Shown in pieces: positions 8,789-18,028 of a DNA stretch of 64,000 bases. Every line of letters begins with the position of its first letter. The stretch's first letter is position 1. The DNA comes from Alcanivorax borkumensis SK2 (lineage in GTDB: Bacteria; Pseudomonadota; Gammaproteobacteria; Pseudomonadales; Alcanivoracaceae). Position numbers and translations under genes: made by a program. The notes beneath the pieces are model-generated. The model had not been told where the DNA came from. It worked only from the letters and a program-made list of their open reading frames with translations, and made no database searches. Where the stretch lies: contig NC_008260.1 of the NCBI RefSeq assembly GCF_000009365.1, forward strand, positions 2,699,001 through 2,763,000. The letters are read 5' to 3'.

Positions 8789-8943
8789 ACATTCTCTCCT
8801 TACGCAATCCGCCAATGCTAGCACGTGTCATACCTGGGCGGCTGGACAGCACAGCATGATTTGACCGTTGCCAACAGCCCCTGTTCTAGGCTACTCCCCA
8901 AAGGTAAATTCAATTTCTATCAAGAGTTTATCGGAGAACCGCC

Positions 8944-10311
8944 ATGAACCGTATGGAAGTCGCCCAGCAAGAGGCTGCACAACTGCCCCGGATGCCACAA
9001 CGCAAGCTCAAGGATATCCCTGGTGACTACGGCTGGCCGTTACTCGGGCATACCGTGCCGTTTCTGAAGGACTATCACAAAATGGTCACCCAGCAAGCGG
9101 CTAAGCATGGGCTGATTTTCAAAAGCTCGGTGTTATTCCAGCACGGGGTGACGCTGCTCGGCCCCGATGCCAACGAGTTTGTTCTCAAGGACCCGGAACA
9201 TGCTTTTTCCAGCCGGGCGGCCTGGAATCCGATCTTGGAAAAGCTGTTCACCGACGGTTTAATGTTGCGTGATTTTGCCGACCATAAATTTCACCGCCGC
9301 ATCATGCAACAGGCATTTAAAAAACCCGCCTTGGCCAGTTATCTAGGCCGCATGAACGGTCACATTGGCAGTGAGATCAGCCACTGGCCCACAGGCAAAG
9401 AATTGAGGTTCCAAGACCATATCAAGTCTTTGTTACTGGACGTGGGCGCACAAATCTTTTTCGGCTTGGAAATGGGGCCGGAGTCCAACAAGGTGAACCA
9501 GTCTTTTATCGACGCAACCGACGCCTCTTTGGCCGTCGTTCGTCTGCCCATCCCGGGCCTGCTCTGGCACCGTGGCATGAAAGGGCGCCGCTATTTGGAA
9601 AAGTTTGTCACCGGGCTGATTCCACAAAAACGGGCCAGTAACACACCCGATTTCTTCAGCGAGCTTTGCAAGGCCGCAGACGAAGAAGGGGGCCTCTCAG
9701 ATAAAGACGTGATGAACCACATGATCTTCCTGTTGTTCGCCGCCCACGACACCACCACCAGCACCCTGTGCTCCATTGTCTACATGCTAGCCAAACACCC
9801 GAACTGGCAAGATATACTGGTGAAAGAAATAGAAGGGCTGAATAAAGAAACGCTAGACTATGACGACTTGGCGAAAATGGAAAAAACCGACTGGGTCTTT
9901 CGCGAAACCCTGCGCATGCGACCCGCGCTCACCACCTTCCCCCGGCGCACAGTCAAAGAGATTGAGTATCAGGGCTATACCCTGCCAAAGAACACCTTGG
10001 TAAGTATATCCACGCTCTACACACACTACATGGAAGACTACTGGAGCAACCCGACCACCTTCGACCCGGAACGCTTCAGCGACGAACGCGCCGAGCACAA
10101 GAAGCACTTTTACCAGTGGGTCCCTTTCGGCGGCGGCCATCACAAATGCTTAGGTCTGAATTTCGCTGAATTACAAACCAAGACTTTTCTGTTCCAGTTT
10201 CTGAAACGTTACCGCGTTAGCGTCAAACCCGGCTACGAACTGCCCACCCAGCAAGTACCGCTGATCATGCCAAAAGATGGATTACCCGTGGTGCTAGAAA
10301 AAAGAGCCTAA
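8944..10311 (+). CDS. Cytochrome P450
   Basis: 455-residue soluble P450. Haem ligand motif 'FGGGHHKCLG' at about 392-401, K-helix ExxR in 'FRETLRMRP', and I-helix oxygen-activation segment 'FAAHDTTTS' at about 265. The N-terminal 'IPGDYGWPLLGHT' is the usual proline-rich hinge. No membrane anchor. By overall layout it is nearer the CYP51/CYP26/CYP120-like clan than CYP153 alkane hydroxylases, so I do not assign alkane hydroxylation. No ferredoxin or reductase gene adjoins it, so electrons must come from elsewhere. The ATG has GGAGAACCGCC before it. It stands alone and ends at a strong terminator. Confidence 0.92.
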   Translation: MNRMEVAQQEAAQLPRMPQRKLKDIPGDYGWPLLGHTVPFLKDYHKMVTQQAAKHGLIFKSSVLFQHGVTLLGPDANEFVLKDPEHAFSSRAAWNPILEKLFTDGLMLRDFADHKFHRRIMQQAFKKPALASYLGRMNGHIGSEISHWPTGKELRFQDHIKSLLLDVGAQIFFGLEMGPESNKVNQSFIDATDASLAVVRLPIPGLLWHRGMKGRRYLEKFVTGLIPQKRASNTPDFFSELCKAADEEGGLSDKDVMNHMIFLLFAAHDTTTSTLCSIVYMLAKHPNWQDILVKEIEGLNKETLDYDDLAKMEKTDWVFRETLRMRPALTTFPRRTVKEIEYQGYTLPKNTLVSISTLYTHYMEDYWSNPTTFDPERFSDERAEHKKHFYQWVPFGGGHHKCLGLNFAELQTKTFLFQFLKRYRVSVKPGYELPTQQVPLIMPKDGLPVVLEKRA

Positions 10312-10348
10312 CGTTGAAACGCAACCACACCCTTTCCACGCCAAAAAA

Positions 10349-10386
10349 AGGGGCCGCGATCATCACTGATCACGGCCCCTCTTTTT
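10349..10386 (+). terminator. Rho-independent terminator after the P450 gene
   Basis: A 14-bp stem with one mismatch (AGGGGCCG..GATCA / TGATC..CGGCCCCT), a four-base loop, an A-tract before and CTTTTT after. It can act in both directions and separates the P450 from the convergent mechanosensitive channel gene. Confidence 0.85.
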
Positions 10387-10417
10387 GGTATCACCAATTC
10401 ACCTCGCGTTTTAGCGT

Positions 10418-11260
10418 CTAACTTTCGCCTCCGCTCTGCTGAAATAAATGCACATCCCGCTGGGGGAACGGAATGGTAATACCGGCTTTATCAAAGGCGT
10501 ATTTCACCTGCTCGAACAAACCAAAATACACCGGCCAATAATCTTCCGAATTCACCCACGCCCGAGTCAACATTGTAATGCTGCTATCCGCATGGGCCGA
10601 AACAAAAATATCGGCGTCGAAACTACCACCATCCAGAATGCGATCATCGTTATCAATCACCGATTGAATCGCGGCCCGAGCCTGCTCAATGCTATCGCCA
10701 TAGCCAATACCAAATTCAATATCTATGCGCCGTTGCGGCTCCACAAAAATATTTTTGATACAGCCATTGGACATGAGTCCGTTGGGAATCACGATGCGCT
10801 GGTTGTCGTAGGTCGTGAGGATGGTATTGAAAATCTGAATATCCCATACTTTTCCGGTATGCCCCTGGGCTTCAATAATGTCCCCCACCCGGTACGGTTT
10901 GAAGAGCAGGATAAGCACACCGCCAGCAAAGTTGCCCAGGCTTCCTTGCAACGCCAGCCCCACCGCCAACCCCATGGCACCCAGCATGGCAATAAAGGAC
11001 GTCGTTTGTACGCCAACCATTCCTGCCACCGCCACCAGCAACAAAATTTTAAGCAGCACATCAACAAGGCTGGTCATAAACTTCTGTAAGGTATCGTCCA
11101 CGGCCTTGAAGCCCAGCAGCCGGTTCATGCCCTTGATCACCCTCTTGATGATCCAGAAGCCCACAATCAATGTAATCACCGCTAGCAGCACCTTAGGCAA
11201 ATAGGCCATGCTTAGCTCAATTCCCTTGTCCAGATACGGCTGTATTTGCTCCATATCCAT
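10418..11260 (-). CDS. Small-conductance mechanosensitive channel, MscS family
   Basis: 280 residues, close to E. coli MscS (286). Hydrophobic helices at about 20-40, 60-80 and 90-115. The pore-lining TM3 shows the Gly/Ala-rich pattern 'GAMGLAVGLALQGSLGNFAGG', followed by 'PYRVGDIIEAQGHTGKV', the family's beta-domain signature. 'PNGLMSNGCIKN' is also typical. It releases osmolytes on hypo-osmotic shock. AAGGAAGGG precedes the ATG. A smaller MscS-like protein is encoded at 12081, beyond an MBL hydrolase. Confidence 0.93.
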   Translation of the reverse strand: MDMEQIQPYLDKGIELSMAYLPKVLLAVITLIVGFWIIKRVIKGMNRLLGFKAVDDTLQKFMTSLVDVLLKILLLVAVAGMVGVQTTSFIAMLGAMGLAVGLALQGSLGNFAGGVLILLFKPYRVGDIIEAQGHTGKVWDIQIFNTILTTYDNQRIVIPNGLMSNGCIKNIFVEPQRRIDIEFGIGYGDSIEQARAAIQSVIDNDDRILDGGSFDADIFVSAHADSSITMLTRAWVNSEDYWPVYFGLFEQVKYAFDKAGITIPFPQRDVHLFQQSGGES

Positions 11261-11436
11261 GATTCCCTTCCTTTATGAGTTATGTAGACACTTAAAGTAC
11301 CACTAAGAGGCCAACCGCAAACCTTAACTGCGTCTGAATCTGCCACTATTTATCCTTTCGGCCCAACGGTGGAGGTATGAATCCTTACCCAAATTAGCGC
11401 TATACTGCGGGCACATTCTCCACCGAATAGATAGCC

Positions 11437-12078
11437 ATGAAGTACGCCATCGTGCCGGTCACCCCGTTCCAACAAAACTGTTCTATTCTTAAATGCGAAG
11501 CGACCAACAAGGTGGCTATCGTGGACCCAGGCGGCGACCTGGAAAACATCCTCACCGCCCTTGAGCAAATAGGCGGCACACCGGAAAAAATCCTCGTCAC
11601 CCACGCGCACCTTGACCATATTGGTGCCGTGGCAGACCTGGCAGAGCGGCTATCTCTGCCCATTGAAGGCCCGCACCGGGACGATCAATTCTGGATTGAT
11701 ATGCTGCCCCAGCAAGCACAAATGATGGGCTTTGCTCCATCACGCCCATTCACGCCAGACCGCTGGCTGGAAGGCGGCGATAGCGTCACCGTGGGGGAAA
11801 CCCGTTTCGAAGTGCGCCACTGCCCCGGGCACACTCCCGGCCACGTAGTGTTCTACCAGCCCGAAGCAAAACTGGTGGTGGTGGGTGATGTCCTATTTAA
11901 CGGTTCCATAGGCCGCACGGATTTCCCCAAAGGCGACCACGACACACTGATCCAAGCGATCAAGGACCAGCTGCTAACCTTGGACGACGACGTGTCCTTT
12001 ATTCCCGGCCACGGCCCCATGTCCACCATTGGCCATGAACGCAGCCACAACCCTTTCGTATCTGGCAAACACGGATAA
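11437..12078 (+). CDS. MBL-fold metallo-hydrolase, YcbL / glyoxalase-II-like
   Basis: 213 residues. Zinc motif 'THAHLDHIG' at about 54-62, further metal ligands in 'CPGHTPGHVVFY', 'VVGDVLF' and the C-terminal 'FIPGHGPMSTIGHE'. Length and motif order match YcbL-type type-III glyoxalase II proteins, which hydrolyse S-lactoylglutathione-like thioesters. Cytosolic, no signal peptide. The next gene starts two bases after its stop, so they are one transcript. Confidence 0.9.
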   Translation: MKYAIVPVTPFQQNCSILKCEATNKVAIVDPGGDLENILTALEQIGGTPEKILVTHAHLDHIGAVADLAERLSLPIEGPHRDDQFWIDMLPQQAQMMGFAPSRPFTPDRWLEGGDSVTVGETRFEVRHCPGHTPGHVVFYQPEAKLVVVGDVLFNGSIGRTDFPKGDHDTLIQAIKDQLLTLDDDVSFIPGHGPMSTIGHERSHNPFVSGKHG

Positions 12079-12080
12079 AC

Positions 12081-12614
12081 ATGGATTCAGTGGTAATGAA
12101 GTGGCTGCTCACCGTGATGGTGCTGCTGGTCGGCTGGGTATTGTCCATCGCCCTGCGTGGGGCAACCAAACGGCTGGGCCGCCGCCGGGGCTATAGTCGC
12201 GCGCGTATTTTTCAAACCGCCGTGGTGATCAACAGCAGCAGCTTGCTCCTTTGCCTGTTGGCGCTAAGCATTTTGTGGGGCTTAAAAGGCGACGGCATCA
12301 TGGTTTTCGCCACCTCACTGATGGCACTGCTCGGCGTGGCGCTGTTTGCTAGCTGGTCCATGCTGAGCAACACTACCGCCGCCATCATTCTGTTCTTCAG
12401 TGCGCCTTACCGGGTCGGCGACCGAATCCGCTTACTGGACGGCGACAACACTGTCACCGGCCAGGTCCGCCACATGGGGCTGATCTTCATTACCATTCAA
12501 GATGAACTGGGCCATCGCTACACCCTGCCCAACAACCTGCTGCTGCAGAAAACCGTCATCCAGCTACGCGGCGACACTCTGCCCCGGGATCAAAAACATA
12601 TCAAAGCAGACTAA
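12081..12614 (+). CDS. Short MscS-like membrane protein
   Basis: 177 residues. Transmembrane segments at about 6-25, 52-72 and 77-95, followed by 'PYRVGDRIRLLDGDNTVTGQVRHMGLIF' and 'YTLPNNLLLQKTV', the beta-domain of MscS-type channels. It lacks the long C-terminal alpha/beta vestibule domain of full MscS, so it may be a minimal channel or a regulatory subunit. Two bases separate it from the MBL hydrolase gene. Confidence 0.8.
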   Translation: MDSVVMKWLLTVMVLLVGWVLSIALRGATKRLGRRRGYSRARIFQTAVVINSSSLLLCLLALSILWGLKGDGIMVFATSLMALLGVALFASWSMLSNTTAAIILFFSAPYRVGDRIRLLDGDNTVTGQVRHMGLIFITIQDELGHRYTLPNNLLLQKTVIQLRGDTLPRDQKHIKAD

Positions 12615-12824
12615 CCCCCCGTTCTCGCCACATTCAGAGTCCGGTAAAGTAATAACAGCGAAGAAGCATCGGCCCAACGAATAGAGCACGCGGTCAAAAA
12701 AATGGCCATGCTCGCCCTGCTTCTTCCCCTTATTGCCGTAGCGACCCTACTGAGCGGCGGCCAACGTAATCGGGGGCTAGGCGCAGCATCCGCCGAAGGC
12801 TCCCGCCAGCAAAGAGGCCCAACA

Positions 12825-13163
12825 ATGAGTAACACCAGCACCGCCAACCTGGCTCGCATCATCTATGTGCTACATTTGCTGGGTCTGATCACCGGCGGGC
12901 TTACCGCCATTGTCGGCGTGATTCTTGCTCACATTAATGTCAGCGATGCTCCACCACCGCTACGCGAGCATTTTCGGTTTCAGTACCGCACCTTCTGGAT
13001 TGGCCTGCTGTACTGGTTTATTGCCGGCATCACCACCCTGGCCCTGATTGGCTGGCTGTTGATGGTGCTAATCTCCGTCTGGTGGATTGTACGGTGCGCC
13101 CGGGGCATGTCTGCCCTGAATCGCAACCAGCCACCTAGCAAGGTGGAGAGCTGGGGGTTCTAA
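12825..13163 (+). CDS. Small three-helix membrane protein (DUF4870-like)
   Basis: 112 residues from ATG at 12825, which has AGAGG upstream; the open frame extends 41 codons further, into weakly conserved sequence. Hydrophobic helices at about 8-32 ('VLHLLGLITGGLTAIVGVIL'), 56-75 and 78-98. 'FRFQYRTFWIGLLYW' is the signature of this family, seen widely in proteobacteria with no known function. Lies downstream of the short MscS-like gene with a 210-base gap. Confidence 0.75.
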   Translation: MSNTSTANLARIIYVLHLLGLITGGLTAIVGVILAHINVSDAPPPLREHFRFQYRTFWIGLLYWFIAGITTLALIGWLLMVLISVWWIVRCARGMSALNRNQPPSKVESWGF

Positions 13164-13246
13164 TACCCCTATCGATTTGTCACATAACTGACACAGGCGC
13201 AGGCCAGACTGGCCGGCCGCGTCATCAACCGCCCTAAGGAGAAGTC

Positions 13247-13933
13247 ATGTTGCCCCTGCGCCTGCTTACCGTAACCCTTTGCGCCCTGTTTCTGGCCGCC
13301 TGCGCCCGCAGCCCCGTGGTACAGCTATACGATGGCCCAGCCAAAGCCGACAGCCAAGTGCTCACCGTTAAGGTGCCCAGCGAAATCGAAGTGTTCACCA
13401 TTAACGGCAAAGAACTGGAAGGCGTAAACACCTTTTTCGCCACCGACTTTAAGGAACTGAAGTTAGCGCCCGGCCGCTATGAAATCCTCGCCTATTACAA
13501 AGAGTTATGGCAACTGGATGTGGACAATCATGAGATTGTGAAAACCAACCCAGCCAACTTCATCATCGATGGCAAGGCAGGCGACCAATGGCAGCTGGGC
13601 TTCGACAAACCCCAGAATGTGGAAGAGGCCCGCGCCATGGAAGACAGCTTTAGCGGCTGGGCCAGCAATACCGAAACCGGGGAAAAAGTGGCGGCCAAAG
13701 AATCTGATCTGATCCTTAACCGCGGTTTCCTGGCGCCAATCACCGGCGAAGAAGTCACCACCGCTACCAGCAACAGCATTGCCCCCCAAAATGCAGCAGG
13801 GGCCAATGCCGCCAATGCACAAAAGAGCACCAGCGTCGCGCCCGGGGCCAGCTACTTGGATACGCTTAAAGCGCAATGGAAACAGGCCACCCAGCAAGAG
13901 CGTCGCGAATTCCTGCAGTGGATCTCAGAATAA
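13247..13933 (+). CDS. DUF2057 (YccT-like) lipoprotein
   Basis: 228 residues. Signal peptide with lipobox 'LAAC' (Cys at about 18), so lipid-anchored. 'VKVPSEIEVFTINGKEL' and 'LAPGRYEILAYYKELW' match the DUF2057 family, whose E. coli member YccT affects curli formation; its role here is unknown. The C-terminal third is Ala/Thr/Asn-rich and probably a linker, ending in a short charged helix. AAGGAGAAG lies before the ATG. Monocistronic. Confidence 0.78.
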   Translation: MLPLRLLTVTLCALFLAACARSPVVQLYDGPAKADSQVLTVKVPSEIEVFTINGKELEGVNTFFATDFKELKLAPGRYEILAYYKELWQLDVDNHEIVKTNPANFIIDGKAGDQWQLGFDKPQNVEEARAMEDSFSGWASNTETGEKVAAKESDLILNRGFLAPITGEEVTTATSNSIAPQNAAGANAANAQKSTSVAPGASYLDTLKAQWKQATQQERREFLQWISE

Positions 13934-14027
13934 CCCAACACCGCATGCGTTCACGCGGGCAGGCAAGCGGCACCGCCCGCGCCTTGCCCGCGCCTTACCC
14001 ACACAAGGCTCCTTCAGGCTCGGCGAG

Positions 14028-14447
14028 TCACTCCCCCTGAATCGTCGCCACTAGCCGCCTTGTGCCAGCGTTATCGCGATGTTCGCACAGGTAAATACCC
14101 TGCCACGTGCCTAGCGCCAGCCGCCCGTTACTAATAGGCAAGCTCAATGAAGGGCCTATCAGTACGCTCTTAATGTGCGCCGGCATGTCATCCGGCCCTT
14201 CCAGAGTGTGCTCATAATACGGCGCGTTCTCCGGCACCATTACATTCAGGTGCCGCTCAAGATCACCGCGCACATCCGGGTCCGCATTTTCATTCACGGT
14301 GAGCGATGCAGAAGTGTGCTGAATAAACAGGTGCAGCAAGCCTATCTCTAGCTCAGCCAACTCCGGCAGCTGCTCCAACACTTCACGGGTCACCAAATGG
14401 CAGCCACGCCGTTTAGCGGTGAGAGTGATGTTGCTCTGTTTCCACAT
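14028..14447 (-). CDS. yjbQ: YjbQ / UPF0047 family protein
   Basis: 139 residues. 'LHLFIQHTSASLTVNENADPDVRGDLE' and 'GTWQGIYLCEHRD' are the invariant segments of this family, with clustered His, Glu and Asp that bind metal. Members can replace thiamine-phosphate synthase weakly in E. coli mutants, but their native role is not settled. Cytosolic. Stands alone between convergent and unrelated genes. Confidence 0.9.
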   Translation of the reverse strand: MWKQSNITLTAKRRGCHLVTREVLEQLPELAELEIGLLHLFIQHTSASLTVNENADPDVRGDLERHLNVMVPENAPYYEHTLEGPDDMPAHIKSVLIGPSLSLPISNGRLALGTWQGIYLCEHRDNAGTRRLVATIQGE

Positions 14448-14660
14448 CGTCGTTCCCTCGCTGGCGGTTAAAAAGCCTTTTGCATGGCCGGCCTGAAAGC
14501 CCGCGCAGGCCTTAGACCCTAGCGCCTAATGCTGAACACGACAGACTGTATTTTGACCGCACAGCATTCACAGGCATGCATAAAACCTAAAGGCCAAACC
14601 ATTGTACTTATCGGTGCCGTCAGTGGCATCCATGCCGAGGCTGCGGGGATCAGCGACAGA

Positions 14661-15614
14661 TCAACACACCACGTTCATTGGCGTACCCGCCTGCCATTGG
14701 CGAATATTCTCCACCACACCATTAAGCAACCGTTGCCGGGATTCGCGGGTGCCCCAGGCATTGTGGGGGGTAATCAACAGGTTGGGGATACCGTCCGCCA
14801 GCAACGGATGCGCCATCGAAGGCGGCTCGCTGCTGAGCACATCCAACCCGGCCCCGCCAAGTTGCCCACTGCGCAACGCTTGCGCCAATGCAGGCTCATC
14901 AATCAACCCGCCGCGGGCGGTGTTCAGCAACACTGCGCCGGGTTTCATCTGCGACAAAAACGCCGCGTCCACTAGCTTGTCGGTCTGCGCTGTTAGCGGG
15001 CAATGCAGGCTAATCACATCCGCCGCCGGCAACAGCTCCGCCATCGGTACCCGGCCGGGCTGATTGCCCTGGGCCTGAAACGATTCGGCAACCAGCACCT
15101 GCATGCCAAACGCCTTTGCCAGCCGGGCAACTTCGCGGCCCAAATCGCCATAACCGATAACCCCGAACGTTTTACCCGACAGCTCCATCATTGGATGGTC
15201 AAGCAGGCAGAACTGCGAGGCACGGCTCCACTCCCCGCTACGCACCGCTTCATGGTAGGGAACCAGCCGAGCCGCCAGCGACAACAGCAGGGCCATCGTA
15301 TGCTGTGCCACCGAGGCGCGCGCATAGCCCGTCACATTGCAAACCGTGATGCCCAGGGCAGAGGCCGCAGCCAAATCCACATTATTGGTACCAGTGGCGC
15401 AAATGCAGATAAGCTTAAGGGAAGGACAGGCTTTCAGCGTGGCGGCATCCAAAACGACCTTGTTGGTCACCACCACCTGCGCACCTTCCAGCCTAGCCGC
15501 ACACTGGTCGGCACGGGTCTGCGGGTAGCACGCCCACGACAACAAAGTGTCGAAGGTGCTGAAGTCCAGCTCACTGGGAACCAGGGTATCGGTATCCAGA
15601 AAAACGCCTTGCAT
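14661..15614 (-). CDS. D-2-hydroxyacid dehydrogenase (hydroxypyruvate / glycerate type)
   Basis: 317 residues, NAD(P)-dependent 2-hydroxyacid dehydrogenase. Rossmann motif 'GVIGYGDLGREVARLAKAFGM' at about 148-168, catalytic Arg in 'NTARGGLID', Glu in 'LDVLSSEPP', and His in 'ITPHNAWGTRESRQRL'. The order fits the HprA/YcdW-like glycerate dehydrogenase group. Its start lies only 35 bases from the start of the divergent DUF523 gene, so the two must share or interleave promoter elements. Confidence 0.9.
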   Translation of the reverse strand: MQGVFLDTDTLVPSELDFSTFDTLLSWACYPQTRADQCAARLEGAQVVVTNKVVLDAATLKACPSLKLICICATGTNNVDLAAASALGITVCNVTGYARASVAQHTMALLLSLAARLVPYHEAVRSGEWSRASQFCLLDHPMMELSGKTFGVIGYGDLGREVARLAKAFGMQVLVAESFQAQGNQPGRVPMAELLPAADVISLHCPLTAQTDKLVDAAFLSQMKPGAVLLNTARGGLIDEPALAQALRSGQLGGAGLDVLSSEPPSMAHPLLADGIPNLLITPHNAWGTRESRQRLLNGVVENIRQWQAGTPMNVVC

Positions 15615-15649
15615 AACCTGTCACCGTTGGGGAAGAAGGGAGGCCTGCC

Positions 15650-16318
15650 ATGCTAACGGATTTATTGGAAAAAATGGGCTTCGACCTGCCGCAGCAGGAG
15701 TGGCAAAAACCCATCATTGGCGTTAGTGCCTGCCTCACCGGGCAAAAGGTACGCTACGACGGCGACCACAAACACAATGCCATTGTGATCCACCAGCTGG
15801 CGCCCTGGTTACGCTTTCGGGAAACCTGCCCGGAGGTGGCCATTGGCCTGCCCGTACCGCGCCCCCCTATTCAGGTGGTGCAACTGGAGGGCCGCCTGCG
15901 GGTTCGGGGAGTCGATCAGCCCCAACAGGATGTGACCGACGCACTGGAAAACGTGGCGGCCACATTGCAACAACCCTTGAGTGGTTTCGTCCTCAAAGCC
16001 CGCTCGCCCAGTTGTGGTTACCTGAACACCCCGGTACATAACCCCCAAGGCCAACAAATCGGCATAGCCTCCGGCGCCTTCGCCAATAAGCTCCACCAAC
16101 ACTTCCCGCGCATTGCGCTGGCCAACGAAGAAGACATGGAAAAGCCCGCTTGCCTGCAGGCCTTTGTGCTACAGGCATACTGCTACCACCAGTGGCGCCA
16201 CAACGATCAGCAAGGCCAATGGCTACATCACATGCAGCAGCAAACCGAGCAGTTGGATGAGCCGCTGCGCAATGACATGCGCCAGTACCTGGAGCAGCTC
16301 GGCCAGGCCATGCATTAA
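15650..16318 (+). CDS. DUF523 protein with C-terminal extension
   Basis: 222 residues. The first roughly 150 residues are DUF523: 'GVSACLTGQKVRYDG' at about 24-38, 'CPEVAIGLPVPRPPI' and 'KARSPSCGY', with conserved cysteines that may bind metal. The rest, a His/Gln-rich helical tail, recalls a shortened DUF1722 domain, which is often fused to DUF523 in larger proteins. Function unknown. The ATG has GGGAGG upstream. Divergent from the hydroxyacid dehydrogenase. Confidence 0.8.
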   Translation: MLTDLLEKMGFDLPQQEWQKPIIGVSACLTGQKVRYDGDHKHNAIVIHQLAPWLRFRETCPEVAIGLPVPRPPIQVVQLEGRLRVRGVDQPQQDVTDALENVAATLQQPLSGFVLKARSPSCGYLNTPVHNPQGQQIGIASGAFANKLHQHFPRIALANEEDMEKPACLQAFVLQAYCYHQWRHNDQQGQWLHHMQQQTEQLDEPLRNDMRQYLEQLGQAMH

Positions 16319-16453
16319 GAGGGTCGCTCAGGCTCTCGTGTTACGTCTTTCAAGCGAATTCGACTTACAAAACCGCACGGTTCATCGGTATGGCGAATTA
16401 GGCCGAAGGCCGTCATCCGACTCCACACCGAGAATCGTTTTGGCAAAAAAAAA

Positions 16454-16480
16454 CGCACGGCCCTAAAACCGTGCGCTTTT
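16454..16480. terminator. Bidirectional terminator between DUF523 gene and BVMO gene
   Basis: CGCACGG / CCGTGCG stem of seven base pairs with an eight-base loop, an A-run before and T-rich bases after. Suits both convergent genes. Confidence 0.8.
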
Positions 16481-16497
16481 ATTTATCCGTACCGTAT

Positions 16498-18027
16498 TCA
16501 GGACACCTTGCTCAACACCGCTTCATTACGGTACGTCACGTCATAATCATCAAGATCAAACACACTCAGCCGTCGCTTCAATTCGGCCAATGACCAAGGC
16601 CAGGCGGCGAAGTTGCGGCCGTTCTGGTCCAGGTAATAGCTCTTGCAGCCACCACTATTAAACACCGTGCCTTTCAAGTGTTTTTGCACCTTGGCGTTAT
16701 GCTGTCTGAGCACATCAGAGCGAATGGAGATTTTGCCAATATCGTTGTCCTTCACTTTTTTCAGGCCATCGATAATGTAATCCAGCTGCGCCTCGGCCAG
16801 CCCGATAAAGGAGTCGTAGACCAAAACGTTGGGGCCCAGCACCAAAAACGCATTGGGCGTATTTTCCAAGGCCGCGCCCAGATACGCTTCCGGCGACGTG
16901 TCTTTCCAAAGGTCCGACAGGCGATCACCATTGGCATTCACCACCTTGCTGCCAATCGGCGGGTGCGACACTTCAAAGCCGGTACCCCAGATAATCACAT
17001 CCACTTCATGGCGTTCACCGTTGGCCGCGACCACAGTATTGCCATCCACTTCTACCAACCCGTGGGGAATCAGGTGGGTATTGTCTGCCTGCAAAGCCGG
17101 GTAGTAATCATTGGCGAACAGCACGCGCTTGCAGCCCAGGGTAAAGTCCGGCGTTACCGCCTTGCGCAAGGCCTTGTCACTAATCTGTAGCCGTAGCAGC
17201 TGTTTTGCTGCAGTACTAATGGGCCTCAACACCTTAGGGTTACGCAGGCCAAAGTTAATCACATTCAGCGATCTGGACACCGCATTGCGCCAGCCACGCT
17301 GAATCACCGGCAGCACTTCAATCGTCTGTTTGACTCTATCCCCCAGTGGCAGGTCCGGCTTGGGCAGCACCCAAGGCGCCGTGCGCTGGAACACAAACAA
17401 CTCTTTCACCTTGGGCTGAATCTGCGGCACGAATTGAATGGCTGACGCGCCAGTACCGATCACCGCCACCCGTTTCCCGGTCAGGTCGTAATCGTGGTTC
17501 CACTTGGCGGAATGGAACATTTCCCCGCTGAAGCTTTCCAGCCCAGGGAGCACAGGGGTCTTGGATTCGGTAATCGGCCCGGTGGCAAAAACCACCGTCC
17601 GCGCCAAGTGCTCTCCGTTAGAGGTTCCCAACACCCAAAGGTAACGACTTTCATCCCAGGTCGCGCTCTGCAAATTCGTATTGAATTCAATCAGCGGCGT
17701 AATATCAAAATTGTCACTCACCTCTTCCAAGTAGCTGAGAATTTCAGGCTGCTTAGCAAACAGGTGGCTCCACTTGCTGCTCAACGCAAATGAATAGGAA
17801 TACAACGATGACGGCACATCACAACCACAGCCGGGGTAGGTATTTTCCCGCCAGGTGCCTCCCACTCGGTCCGCTCGCTCGATGATTTTGAAATTGTTAT
17901 AGCCTTCTTTCTTCAGCTTGATCGCGGCGGCAATACCGGAGATACCGGCACCGACAATAAACGAATCATAAATTTTTTCCGCAGGGCCCTTGGCCGCTGA
18001 GGGTTTGGTTTTTTTTGCTGCGGCCAT
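16498..18027 (-). CDS. Flavin-containing (Baeyer-Villiger-type) monooxygenase
   Basis: About 509 residues. FAD Rossmann motif 'FIVGAGISGIAAAIKL', then the type-I Baeyer-Villiger fingerprint FxGxxxHxxxW seen as 'FSGEMFHSAKW', then the NADPH motif 'VAVIGTGASAIQFVPQI', and later 'VDVIIWGTGF'. Early 'GGTWRENTYPGCGCDVPSSLYSYSF' fits this class better than AlmA-type long-chain alkane enzymes. It likely converts ketones to esters; substrate unknown. The ATG at 18027 is chosen over 18051 because AAGGAGG lies six bases upstream. It starts directly after the SDR stop, with its ribosome site inside the SDR gene's end. Confidence 0.92.
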   Translation of the reverse strand: MAAAKKTKPSAAKGPAEKIYDSFIVGAGISGIAAAIKLKKEGYNNFKIIERADRVGGTWRENTYPGCGCDVPSSLYSYSFALSSKWSHLFAKQPEILSYLEEVSDNFDITPLIEFNTNLQSATWDESRYLWVLGTSNGEHLARTVVFATGPITESKTPVLPGLESFSGEMFHSAKWNHDYDLTGKRVAVIGTGASAIQFVPQIQPKVKELFVFQRTAPWVLPKPDLPLGDRVKQTIEVLPVIQRGWRNAVSRSLNVINFGLRNPKVLRPISTAAKQLLRLQISDKALRKAVTPDFTLGCKRVLFANDYYPALQADNTHLIPHGLVEVDGNTVVAANGERHEVDVIIWGTGFEVSHPPIGSKVVNANGDRLSDLWKDTSPEAYLGAALENTPNAFLVLGPNVLVYDSFIGLAEAQLDYIIDGLKKVKDNDIGKISIRSDVLRQHNAKVQKHLKGTVFNSGGCKSYYLDQNGRNFAAWPWSLAELKRRLSVFDLDDYDVTYRNEAVLSKVS

Positions 18028-18028
18028 G

